Shown here: positions 52,672 to 60,834 of the stretch, one piece after another
How the letters are laid out: the number at the start of each line of letters is the position of its first letter
How positions within the stretch are numbered: the stretch's first letter is position 1
NCBI GenBank assembly: GCA_902621675.1
Contig: CACNMX010000002.1
Location: 22,148 to 86,147 of the forward strand
DNA: 64,000 nucleotides
Source: an uncultured Prochlorococcus sp.
GTDB lineage: Bacteria; Cyanobacteriota; Cyanobacteriia; PCC-6307; Cyanobiaceae
Reading direction: 5' to 3'
The notes under the pieces: generated by a model
Told to the model about the DNA's origin: nothing
Seen by the model: only the letters and a program-made list of their open reading frames with translations
Databases searched by the model: none
Translations under genes and position numbers: made by a program

Positions 52672-52974
52672 TTATTGTTTTTCATTAATAGATTTAACCC
52701 AAGAATAATATCTTGATTTTCTAATCCTTTGCTCTTTCGAGACTAATCTATCCGCAGATTCTAGGGGTGATTCTCCTTTTTCAACTTTTGTTGTAATAGA
52801 AATACCAAAACCTTTTGCTTCAATTTTTGCAATGCCACCCTCTAAAAAAAATAAAAAAGACCAACCTTTGTTCCATCCTAAATAGAAGGGATTTCGATAC
52901 ATTGCATTCTTTAGGTGATACTCTTTAAATGATATTTTCCTTTTCAAGGAGTTACTTGTATTCACTATTACCAA
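52672..52974 (-). CDS. 100-aa hypothetical protein
   Basis: ORF with W/F-rich segment. Confidence 0.55.
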   Translation of the reverse strand: MVIVNTSNSLKRKISFKEYHLKNAMYRNPFYLGWNKGWSFLFFLEGGIAKIEAKGFGISITTKVEKGESPLESADRLVSKEQRIRKSRYYSWVKSINEKQ

Positions 52975-53042
52975 ATAAGAAGTTTACGGCTGATTATTTC
53001 TGGAAAGTAATTTTAGTATTTAAATAATTACCAGAGGAATAC

Positions 53043-53071
53043 TTGACGTCTACGAATAGTACATTTATATT
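53043..53071 (+). promoter_or_regulatory. Sigma70-type promoter, copy B
   Basis: TTGACG - 17 nt - TATATT followed by AATAGTACA, shared with copy A. Confidence 0.6.
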
Positions 53072-53094
53072 AATAGTACAACTGTATTATTTTC

Positions 53095-53385
53095 ATGACT
53101 TCAGGAGTCGCTAATGTTTGGACTTATTTTTATCGTGGCAGCCTTATTGACCCCCCAACTGGCTGGTTGTTTAACAAAAAAAGTGGTTTATTAATTTTTT
53201 TTGAGAGTTATAAGAAATCTGTATCTAATAACTTAAAAGTATATACTCATCTTTTCTATGCAAATGAATTAGGTGAACCAGCCCAAATTAAAAATTCAAG
53301 AATTCACTCTATTGAGTGTGCTTGTGAAACATGGAATGAATTAATTTCAGGAGGTTGGCAAATTGTTACTAATAAATTTCAGTAA
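53095..53385 (+). CDS. Hypothetical small protein B, paralog of the gene at 50649
   Basis: MTSGVANVWTYFYRGSLIDPPTGWLFNKKSGLLIFFES...FYANELGEPAQIK aligns with copy A throughout. Confidence 0.7.
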   Translation: MTSGVANVWTYFYRGSLIDPPTGWLFNKKSGLLIFFESYKKSVSNNLKVYTHLFYANELGEPAQIKNSRIHSIECACETWNELISGGWQIVTNKFQ

Positions 53386-53387
53386 AC

Positions 53388-53621
53388 ATGATCAAGGTAA
53401 ATCCATCAAAATGGGAATATCTAAAAGAATCTACCCTAAAACGAAAACGAACAAAGATTTGCATTACTTGCAATCACTTTCGCTACAGCACTACAGAAAC
53501 TTTTGCTACTATCTTGATCTGTCCAAAATACGAAAAACGCATACCACAGGGTGATCATTTACTTAAAGGTTGTGAGTATTGGCAAAAAAATAGGACGATA
53601 TTTTCTCCTGAAGCATCTTAA
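53388..53621 (+). CDS. 77-aa Cys-containing (possible zinc-binding) protein
   Basis: KICITCNHF...LICPKY...LLKGCEYW; starts 2 nt after the upstream stop. Confidence 0.6.
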   Translation: MIKVNPSKWEYLKESTLKRKRTKICITCNHFRYSTTETFATILICPKYEKRIPQGDHLLKGCEYWQKNRTIFSPEAS

Positions 53622-53721
53622 TTTTTTTCTACTTAAACTTCTCTAGGTAGAGATATTTATTTATGTAAACAAAGCATTATTTTATACAACTTAAATAATT
53701 TTTTTTAAGTAATTTGGGAAC

Positions 53722-53823
53722 ATGATTCAATTCTACTTTTCCATATTTTTATTAGTTGTGCTTACATTTTTTGCACTTTTATTAGATGCACCAGAATTGG
53801 CTTCTTTAATTCAAACATTTTAG
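53722..53823 (+). CDS. 33-aa single-TM peptide (not in ORF track)
   Basis: MIQFYFSIFLLVVLTFFALLLDAPELASLIQTF. Confidence 0.45.
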   Translation: MIQFYFSIFLLVVLTFFALLLDAPELASLIQTF

Positions 53824-54117
53824 AAAATCATAAATCAGCATTTTTACTGATTTACTTTATTTATAAGTAAGTCGTAGGTTTAACTTGTTGAATCGGAGGG
53901 ATCTAATGATTGACAGTCCACCAGAGGAGTTAAATTATAAAATTTAAATCTAGATAAAACTAATGCTAAATCTGGAATGGATCTTATACTTGAGATTCAT
54001 TCCTTTTTAATTTCTTTCTTAAAAGATGTAAATTATAAAAATTCAATTTTTAAATTAAAAGTCTGTTCATATAAAAATTATTTGATGCCTAAGCCTTTTC
54101 TTAGATAGTTTCTAACT

Positions 54118-54300
54118 TTACCTGAAACCAAAGCCATTTTTTTGTTCTTCTTTTTCTTCCCATTCATTCATAATTAGTTTTAGTAAACTTTTTATTTCTA
54201 AATTCGAAGCATCAGTATTTTTTTGAAGATTTATACAAATATTTTTAATTTCCTCAAAAGCATTATCGATTAATATTGTTTTTTGATCTGGATTAGCCAT
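54118..54300 (-). CDS. 60-aa hypothetical protein
   Basis: ORF; charged helical protein. Confidence 0.5.
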   Translation of the reverse strand: MANPDQKTILIDNAFEEIKNICINLQKNTDASNLEIKSLLKLIMNEWEEKEEQKNGFGFR

Positions 54301-54306
54301 AGAATT

Positions 54307-54504
54307 TTAAAAAGCTCCATTACAGTTAAAACCACTGCAGTTAATGATCCTAAAAATGTTCATTATGAAATTATGAAATCTTTCATCAAAGAAAAATGCC
54401 CAGGTCGTAAATATTGCAAAACCAGAAACAGCAAAAGCAGCATATTGAAGCCAATGTATTCCATAGCTATCTATTCCATTTTTATCAAAATCAGAATTAC
54501 TCAA
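54307..54504 (-). CDS. 65-aa single-TM hypothetical protein
   Basis: TM WLQYAAFAVSGFAIFTTWAFFF. Confidence 0.5.
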   Translation of the reverse strand: MSNSDFDKNGIDSYGIHWLQYAAFAVSGFAIFTTWAFFFDERFHNFIMNIFRIINCSGFNCNGAF

Positions 54505-54599
54505 ATGTTTTTTTTCTTATGATAAAAATTTTTTTTTTAAAAGGAGAGTTTGTTTTGAACGAAAGACTTATTTCTTCTTGAATCCTTGATATGTTGCGC

Positions 54600-54854
54600 T
54601 TAAATAAATCCTGGAATTATCCACCCAAAAAAACCGTAGTTTATTATTAAAGCTAAAAAACCAACCATAGCTAATCTGCCATTTGTTATTTCGGCATTTT
54701 TCCAAAATTTGCCCATATAGTTTGTAATTTGTTTAGAATTTTTATCTATCAAATAATTTGGTTCTAAAGGTTCCTGTAACCTTTTGATAGTGTATAAAGA
54801 GAATTGGATTGTAATTGCGATGATAACAACTATAAAACTAGTAAGAGCATCCAT
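54600..54854 (-). CDS. hli: High-light-inducible (Hli/Scp) protein
   Basis: AEITNGRLAMVGFLALIINYG chlorophyll-binding motif (ExxNGRxAMxGF). Confidence 0.88.
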   Translation of the reverse strand: MDALTSFIVVIIAITIQFSLYTIKRLQEPLEPNYLIDKNSKQITNYMGKFWKNAEITNGRLAMVGFLALIINYGFFGWIIPGFI

Positions 54855-55211
54855 TTTTTAATTTCATTTGTAATCAATAACTAGCCAAAGAGTAAATGAG
54901 ATTTGTATGTATAAAACATTTCCTTATTTCTGCTTTTTTGGCATAGGAAACCTTATTTTTAATTATTAATTAATGTAACATATTTAAAAAAAATTAGTAT
55001 GAATTCTTACTTTTTCTTCGGATTTCACATTTTTATAGCCTATTATGTAACATTTATGTACCAGTTATATTGAAAGATTAGACTTAATTGAATTAAAAAA
55101 TTTGTTTTACTGTCTTATTTCTCCAGGCCAGATAGACTATTTAAAAATTTTTTTTATAGGGATATTTATTCAATATTATTTATCTAAATTAATTTTGAGA
55201 ACTAGAAAAGA

Positions 55212-55331
55212 TTACTTTTGTTTAATTTCTGGAAGGTAAAATTTATTGCCCAATGTATAACCAATCGACATTAGTACGAACCCAATAAGTTGAGGTAAAT
55301 GAGAATTTGCTAGAGAGATTTTTTCAATCAT
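55212..55331 (-). CDS. 39-aa peptide (not in ORF track)
   Basis: MIEKISLANSHLPQLIGFVLMSIGYTLGNKFYLPEIKQK; TM. Confidence 0.5.
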   Translation of the reverse strand: MIEKISLANSHLPQLIGFVLMSIGYTLGNKFYLPEIKQK

Positions 55332-55372
55332 TTCTCAATTCATAAAACAATATATTAATAAAAAAATCTTAA

Positions 55373-55555
55373 TTATGTTAATTTATTTTTTTTTGATTCT
55401 TTAATTTCTCCAGATTTTTTTAGTGAATTAACAAGTCTTTCATTTTCTGTTTTTAAATTTTCTAATGCAGATTTTGTGAATTGTTCTTTGGCCTCAAATT
55501 TTGCTGAACTTATAACTTTTTTATTAGGCAGTTTTTTCTTCGGATCTGGCTTCAT
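55373..55555 (-). CDS. 60-aa charged protein, similar in tail to the peptide at 59367
   Basis: ...LKTENERLVNSLKKSGE... Confidence 0.5.
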   Translation of the reverse strand: MKPDPKKKLPNKKVISSAKFEAKEQFTKSALENLKTENERLVNSLKKSGEIKESKKNKLT

Positions 55556-55652
55556 ATTAAAAACTTTTTAAAAATTTTAAAAGTTATTTTTTTTGTGTTA
55601 GGTATTATTTTTTACATTTTTCTGGTTAATAATATTTGTTTACATAAACAAA

Positions 55653-55865
55653 TTAATCTTTATCTTTTGGGAGTCTTAACCATCCTGTAGTCCATTCTGA
55701 TTTTAGTTTTGCCCATGAGATCCTTTTAATATCTTTTTTGTTTTTGGTAGGAAAAATATCAACCCATCTATCCTCATTTTTACCACCATAAGCTTTAACT
55801 TGAAAATGCCTATTACCATTAATAGTTTTTGGTGATGTCCAACAAAGAGTAGGAGGCCATTTCAT
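55653..55865 (-). CDS. TIGR02450-like Trp-rich small protein
   Basis: MKWPPTLCWTSPKTINGNRHFQVKAYGGKNEDRWVDIFPT...SWAKLKSEWTTGWLRLP. Confidence 0.8.
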   Translation of the reverse strand: MKWPPTLCWTSPKTINGNRHFQVKAYGGKNEDRWVDIFPTKNKKDIKRISWAKLKSEWTTGWLRLPKDKD

Positions 55866-55890
55866 GAGAAATTTTTAAAAGTTAAAAAAA

Positions 55891-55977
55891 CTAAAGGTTG
55901 CCTTGCCCGGTCAAAACTAAACCATAATATGCGATCGTACCAAGGATAAGTACAATACCTAGTATTCTGATAATCAT
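55891..55977 (-). CDS. 28-aa single-TM peptide (not in ORF track)
   Basis: MIIRILGIVLILGTIAYYGLVLTGQGNL. Confidence 0.5.
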   Translation of the reverse strand: MIIRILGIVLILGTIAYYGLVLTGQGNL

Positions 55978-56046
55978 GCTTTATTATTTTAAATTCAAAT
56001 TATATTAAGGAAGTTTTGTAAATTTAAGTTAAAGATTTAATATTTT

Positions 56047-56256
56047 CTAATTTTTCTTTTTGTTATTTCTAACTATCGAGTGGCAAGATTCAGGATGCCA
56101 TTCATTCTGAATCTTGCCAATGAAATCATAAATAAATGAATCTGGACATCCAGTTTCTTTTTGAAGTTCAGAAAGTTCTTCTTTAATGGATTCGTAAACA
56201 CTCGTTATTATACCTAAATTTTCTTCTTGGGAGGGAGCCCATTTTTTATTCAACAT
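56047..56256 (-). CDS. 69-aa hypothetical protein
   Basis: ORF. Confidence 0.5.
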   Translation of the reverse strand: MLNKKWAPSQEENLGIITSVYESIKEELSELQKETGCPDSFIYDFIGKIQNEWHPESCHSIVRNNKKKN

Positions 56257-56437
56257 TACAATTTTTTAAATTATTTTCCACAATATCGTAATAGGTTATG
56301 TCTCCATAATCAGCATCTGAACAACATAAATCTCCATATAGTTCTTCTAACAAATCGTACGCATCTGAATAATTATCAAAACTTTGAGCTGTTAATTCGT
56401 CATCTTTCCCATCAATTCTAATTATTTTGTAGATCAT
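56246..56437 (-). CDS. 63-aa acidic hypothetical protein
   Basis: ORF overlapping the downstream gene by 11 nt. Confidence 0.5.
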   Translation of the reverse strand: MIYKIIRIDGKDDELTAQSFDNYSDAYDLLEELYGDLCCSDADYGDITYYDIVENNLKNCNVE

Positions 56438-56499
56438 ATTTTACTTAGATGCTAAAAGTATTTTTTTTGATTCATTAGTTTATCCTATAAATAAAAATC

Positions 56500-56706
56500 T
56501 TATTTAGGAGTATTGGTTGGGTAAAGCTTCTGAATTTTATTTTTCTGAATTTCTATTTTTCTTCTTTCATATTTTTTTGCCATTATTTTTCTGATAAATA
56601 ATTGTGGGATAAGCCAAACTAACGCGATAGCTATAGCCATGAATGCAGGATTTCTCCACGTTAACCTAATAAACTCTTCTATAAATTCTTGATTGAAAAT
56701 TTCCAT
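56500..56706 (-). CDS. 68-aa single-TM hypothetical protein
   Basis: TM PAFMAIAIALVWLIPQLFI with basic tail. Confidence 0.55.
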   Translation of the reverse strand: MEIFNQEFIEEFIRLTWRNPAFMAIAIALVWLIPQLFIRKIMAKKYERRKIEIQKNKIQKLYPTNTPK

Positions 56707-56879
56707 AAATTAAATTTTGATGTTAAAAATATCTTTGCTTTCTTTTATAGAATCTTTTAAATTTCATAATCCATAATAACCTTAAAAAATCTAATAAGGA
56801 ATTTTATAAATTTTTTCTTTTTCTAGTTCATTTTATTTTATATTTGGATTTAGATTAATTTTGTATTTTTAATTTTGAG

Positions 56880-57545
56880 ATGTCGACTTATCTAATTACA
56901 GGATCAAATAGGGGTATTGGATTAGAACTATGTAGGCAAATTCATAAGAGGGGAGATAATGTAATTGCAACCTGTAGGAAAGCTTCAAAAGAACTTAGAG
57001 ATTTAGGAGTGAGAATTGAAGAGAATATAGAAATTTCTTCTGATGAGTCGATAACAAATTTGTGTAAAAAACTATCTGGAGTTAATTTAGATTGCTTAAT
57101 TCATAATGCAGGAATTTATGAATTTAATTCTTTCGAAAACTTAGAAAAGAAAAGTATTTTGCGTCAATTTGAAGTCAATGCATTGAGCCCAATATGTATG
57201 ACTCAATCACTTAAACACCTTTTAAAAAGATCTTCTAAAGTGGCTTTTATCACGAGTAGAATGGGATCTATTGAAGATAATACATCAGGAAGTTCTTATG
57301 GTTACAGAATGTCTAAGGTTGCCTTGTCCATGGCAGCAAAATCACTTTCCATAGATTTATCAAGGGAAGATATTTATGTAGCTATTTTGCATCCTGGGTT
57401 AGTGAGTACAAGAATGACTGGCTTTACAAGAAATGGAATTAGTCCTGAAGAATCAGCAAATGGCCTTTTAAAACGTATTGATTCTCTAAATAAAAATAAC
57501 TCGGGTACTTTTTGGCATGCTAACGGAGAAGTTTTGCCTTGGTAA
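56880..57545 (+). CDS. Short-chain dehydrogenase/reductase (CsgA-like)
   Basis: ITGSNRGIGLELCRQI; SYGYRMSKVALSMAAKSLS. Confidence 0.9.
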   Translation: MSTYLITGSNRGIGLELCRQIHKRGDNVIATCRKASKELRDLGVRIEENIEISSDESITNLCKKLSGVNLDCLIHNAGIYEFNSFENLEKKSILRQFEVNALSPICMTQSLKHLLKRSSKVAFITSRMGSIEDNTSGSSYGYRMSKVALSMAAKSLSIDLSREDIYVAILHPGLVSTRMTGFTRNGISPEESANGLLKRIDSLNKNNSGTFWHANGEVLPW

Positions 57546-57677
57546 TATCAATTTATTTATATTGAAGAGATTTATATCTTTAATTTGTTAAAAAACTTTT
57601 AAATTTTTAATGAATTTCTTTCCTTGTTTAATTCTTTTGGTTATCTTTAGAAAAACATTAGTAAAGGAGGTGATTCA

Positions 57678-57800
57678 TTGTCGTATCTACCGAAAAATGC
57701 GGTTATCAAAGGGGCCGTGAATTCAGTATCTTCATCACATTCATCGGTCTCTTTTTCTTTGATTAAGAAAAAAGGTTTTATAATCAACAGATTTATATAA
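57678..57800 (+). CDS. 40-aa peptide with very strong Shine-Dalgarno (not in ORF track)
   Basis: AAAGGAGGTGATTCA-TTG then MSYLPKNAVIKGAVNSVSSSHSSVSFSLIKKKGFIINRFI; terminator follows. Confidence 0.4.
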   Translation: MSYLPKNAVIKGAVNSVSSSHSSVSFSLIKKKGFIINRFI

Positions 57801-57818
57801 ATCAGTTACTTAATAATT

Positions 57819-57855
57819 AAAAGCTCTGCATCTCATGAAGTTGCAGAGCTTTTTT
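57819..57855. terminator. Rho-independent terminator between convergent transcripts
   Basis: AAAAGCTCTGCA-TCTCATGAAGT-TGCAGAGCTTTTTT. Confidence 0.88.
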
Positions 57856-57886
57856 AATGAATTTAAATAATCTTTCAAAATTTAGT

Positions 57887-57988
57887 CTATCTTTTTTGGC
57901 CGAAGTAAATTAAAGCTAAAAAAGATAAAGTGCTTACCAAAGCGATTAAGTACCACCCAGTTGAGGAGTTGCTAGTTACTTCGTTCAT
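57887..57988 (-). CDS. 33-aa single-TM peptide (not in ORF track)
   Basis: MNEVTSNSSTGWYLIALVSTLSFLALIYFGQKR; start abuts the upstream stop. Confidence 0.6.
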   Translation of the reverse strand: MNEVTSNSSTGWYLIALVSTLSFLALIYFGQKR

Positions 57989-58078
57989 TTATTTTGATTT
58001 ATCGGAGGAATTAATTATCTGAGTGAAAATCACAATGGATATCATTAAAAAAACTAAAAGGATGTAAGTTACGTTCAT
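57989..58078 (-). CDS. 29-aa single-TM peptide (not in ORF track)
   Basis: MNVTYILLVFLMISIVIFTQIINSSDKSK; start abuts the upstream stop. Confidence 0.6.
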   Translation of the reverse strand: MNVTYILLVFLMISIVIFTQIINSSDKSK

Positions 58079-58333
58079 TTATAGAAAAATGCTAATTATT
58101 AAAAAGATTATTCCTAGAACTACAGTAACAATTGCTCCATCTACTAATAAGTCTTTCCATGTATAACTTTTAAGCATCCTTGTTTTATCTTCTTCACTCA
58201 TAAGGTTCTTTAACCACGTCCAATCTAAAAGCTGTGTCAATGCAACACCAAAAATTAAATGACCAAACAAAATACCAAGTAGATCAATTCTAGAAATATC
58301 TTTAGTGAGACTCGTAATAATAAAAAAGTCCAC
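58079..58333 (-). CDS. 84-aa two-TM hypothetical protein
   Basis: GTG start overlapping the upstream TAG by 1 nt (TAGTG). Confidence 0.6.
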   Translation of the reverse strand: MDFFIITSLTKDISRIDLLGILFGHLIFGVALTQLLDWTWLKNLMSEEDKTRMLKSYTWKDLLVDGAIVTVVLGIIFLIISIFL

Positions 58334-58560
58334 TAGCTTTTTTCTTTATTAGATAAGGCTCCACCTTCTTCTTTGTATTTTTCCCAAGCTTCACTTATTT
58401 TCGCTTTAGAGAAATTTTGTTTTCCCTCAGAGAATTTATTTTTGAGGTTATTTAAACTATTAGTCAGTTCTTTTTTTGTTGGTTCATCAAGAAAGTTTGA
58501 TGTTAATTTCCATAGATACCAGCTACTAGCTAGAAGAAGAATTAATCCCAGTAATTGCAT
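58333..58560 (-). CDS. 75-aa hypothetical protein, N-terminal TM
   Basis: ORF at the head of a tightly abutting gene run. Confidence 0.6.
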   Translation of the reverse strand: MQLLGLILLLASSWYLWKLTSNFLDEPTKKELTNSLNNLKNKFSEGKQNFSKAKISEAWEKYKEEGGALSNKEKS

Positions 58561-58652
58561 ATTAGTTTTTTACCATCCTACAACTTTTCAAATGGTTTCG
58601 ATAAATTAATTTATTTAATACCAGTAGAAATTTTTTTTGACCTAAATGAAAA

Positions 58653-58808
58653 TTAAAACCTTAACCAGTGGAAAAATATTCTATCAAGTAGCCATATAGT
58701 TAGACCCCCTTCCAGGAAAGCCAACCAATACATCCCATAATCAGAAAATCCCATTTGCTCTTTTACTGTTTTAATTAATTTTTTGTGAGCTTGAATGAGA
58801 TCTTTCAT
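58653..58808 (-). CDS. 51-aa single-TM hypothetical protein (not in ORF track)
   Basis: MKDLIQAHKKLIKTVKEQMGFSDYGMYWLAFLEGGLTIWLLDRIFFHWLRF. Confidence 0.6.
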   Translation of the reverse strand: MKDLIQAHKKLIKTVKEQMGFSDYGMYWLAFLEGGLTIWLLDRIFFHWLRF

Positions 58809-58822
58809 GAAGAATAAAATTT

Positions 58823-59074
58823 TTAAACCTGCTGATTTTCTTTTATTAAGAATCCCTTACCATAACAAGATAAACAGGTTTTAGTTTCATCTAATGAAAT
58901 TCTTAGAAAACCTGCTCCATTACATCTAAAGCAATTTACTTTAGAAGTTGAGTAAAGTTTTGACTTGATTTTAGCAGCACGATTTAAGTAAAAAACAGTT
59001 TCTTTACGACCGTTAGCTTGAGCAGCTTTATTTAAAAGCTTTTTATAACTGACTTTTAGTTCTTGGGTATTCAT
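58823..59074 (-). CDS. DnaJ-type zinc-ribbon small protein
   Basis: CFRCNGAGFL...CLSCYGKGFL (two CxxCxGxGF). Confidence 0.7.
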   Translation of the reverse strand: MNTQELKVSYKKLLNKAAQANGRKETVFYLNRAAKIKSKLYSTSKVNCFRCNGAGFLRISLDETKTCLSCYGKGFLIKENQQV

Positions 59075-59366
59075 CTTTTGTAAGAAACAAGGATTCGGAT
59101 ACAGGGAAAATAATTGTTTATATAATTAAAAACTAGAAATTTTCCGTTTATATTTCTGATCAGATCTCTTATGGAGATTAGAACAATATAACTAGAATTT
59201 GCTTTATATGTTTAGTATCTGGAGTATTCACTTGTATATTTAATAGAAATTTTATATTTGACAAATTAAAAATATTTTTGGGTAATCATTCAAGAAATAA
59301 TTATTTCGTTCTAGAAAGTAATTTTTAAAAATTTTGTTGTTTAAAAAATTTTTTAGCTCTAATAAA

Positions 59367-59492
59367 TCATCCAGCCTTTTTAAGGTTTTTTACTAAAAAA
59401 TCATTTTCATTAGTAAGAACTTTGAGTTTAGATTTTTCCAACTCTTTTCTGATTTCGGGGTTCAAATCCTTTTTTGTCTCATTTAGATTCAT
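59367..59492 (-). CDS. 41-aa charged peptide (not in ORF track)
   Basis: MNLNETKKDLNPEIRKELEKSKLKVLTNENDFLVKNLKKAG. Confidence 0.5.
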   Translation of the reverse strand: MNLNETKKDLNPEIRKELEKSKLKVLTNENDFLVKNLKKAG

Positions 59493-60024
59493 AAGATTTG
59501 TTCTTAAAATTATTTAAAAGACAGTTGAGATCATAGTGATCCCAAAATAAATTTGTGGATAGTTTTTTCTTAAAAGAAGATAATATTTTATTTTGCACAT
59601 AGAAATTCAAATTTAATCAACATATTGTGGAAAACCCTGTTGAAAAACACATAAAAAGTGGATAACTCTTCGGGAGCATTATCAAAACAAGCTTTTCTGG
59701 AAAAATTTTTAAGTATTAATACTTCATCAAAAAAAATAAAATATAGTTTAAAAAGTAACATAATCTCTTGTTATAACTATGGGATCATTACTTTTTAAAA
59801 AAGATAAATTTTCTATACAAGAAGCTCATGTTGATAAAAAATTCAAAAGGGTTTTTTTTCATGATGTATCAAATTGAAAATTAAAGTGAAGAAAAATCAA
59901 TCTAAACTTGAAATTTTTAATTTTTGTCATAGCTGATTAAAAATTGTTTAATTCGGTTTTCTCTATGGCAACAATTCCCAAACGCAAGATTAATCAAATA
60001 GGTTTATATAAGTAAATATTCAAA

Positions 60025-60261
60025 ATGACAGAAGAAAAAAAGGATTCAAAAAAATGTTCTGTAAAGAAAAACATTATGTTTGCCTATGGTTCTATACAAC
60101 TTGGTTCTAGTTTCGTATCGGCAATAGCTTTAGCTGCAATTGCTTTTGGATTCTGTTCAGTAAAAAAGGAATCTAAACTTTTTAATAAATGTGTTGCAGA
60201 AATAATTGAAGATGGTGGCACCAATTCTGAGGCTGTAAGGTATTGCAATGGGGGCAATTAA
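60025..60261 (+). CDS. 78-aa single-TM hypothetical protein
   Basis: ORF, TM GSSFVSAIALAAIAFGFC. Confidence 0.55.
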   Translation: MTEEKKDSKKCSVKKNIMFAYGSIQLGSSFVSAIALAAIAFGFCSVKKESKLFNKCVAEIIEDGGTNSEAVRYCNGGN

Positions 60262-60281
60262 ACCCCTCTCAGATTAATTAA

Positions 60282-60524
60282 ATGGATTCAACTTGTGATT
60301 TGATTATTGATTCTTTTAAAGAAGAGCCAATTGGAGAAACTGATCATTTTATTTGGTTCATAACAGATATTGGCATTGTTGCCCTATTTAAAAGAGAGGA
60401 AAACTTTGAAACTTATAGTTCGAATGTTGAAATTGAGGCAAATAAAATTGCTTTAGACATAACTAAAGAAGAAAAAGAGTACCTCAAAATAAAAGAGAGA
60501 CAGCTTTTCTTGTTTTATTCATAA
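60282..60524 (+). CDS. 80-aa acidic hypothetical protein
   Basis: ORF 20 nt after the previous gene. Confidence 0.5.
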   Translation: MDSTCDLIIDSFKEEPIGETDHFIWFITDIGIVALFKREENFETYSSNVEIEANKIALDITKEEKEYLKIKERQLFLFYS

Positions 60525-60544
60525 TCTAGGATTTAGTTCTTGAT

Positions 60545-60739
60545 TTAGTAAGATGGCTCAAGGTTAAAGGCCGGCTCCATAATATTGTTTTCGCTAATTA
60601 ATTCATAGGTTAGCTCTTTATTTAGGGCATTTATATAAGATGTATAAAGTTTTCCCCAAACAAATTCAAATTCATCTTTACTTAAATTCTTGAAAAGAAT
60701 TTCTCCTTTGAAGTAAATGTGATAAGAATCATTCATCAT
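60545..60739 (-). CDS. 64-aa hypothetical protein
   Basis: ORF. Confidence 0.5.
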   Translation of the reverse strand: MMNDSYHIYFKGEILFKNLSKDEFEFVWGKLYTSYINALNKELTYELISENNIMEPAFNLEPSY

Positions 60740-60834
60740 GGAAAATTAATCTTATCCTTTTTAACGCAGTGAGATATGTATGTAGTATTAGGTGCTACTA
60801 AAAAGATATTTATATTCAGAAGTTAGAAATGCTT

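Noticed and set aside
53907-53948. 13-aa ORF MIDSPPEELNYKI after GGAGGG
   Set aside because: Too short to support as a gene from one sequence; possibly a degraded ORF.
55088-55240. Open frame ...NLFYCLISPGQIDYLKIFFIGIFIQYYLSKLILRTRKDYFCLISGR
   Set aside because: No convincing start codon or ribosome site; may be a remnant, unsupported.
58373-58609. 78-aa plus-strand ORF
   Set aside because: Antisense to the 75-aa gene in a well-packed minus operon.
59779-59877. 32-aa ORF MGSLLFKKDKFSIQEAHVDKKFKRVFFHDVSN
   Set aside because: Composition resembles background AT-rich sequence; no coupling or conservation evidence.
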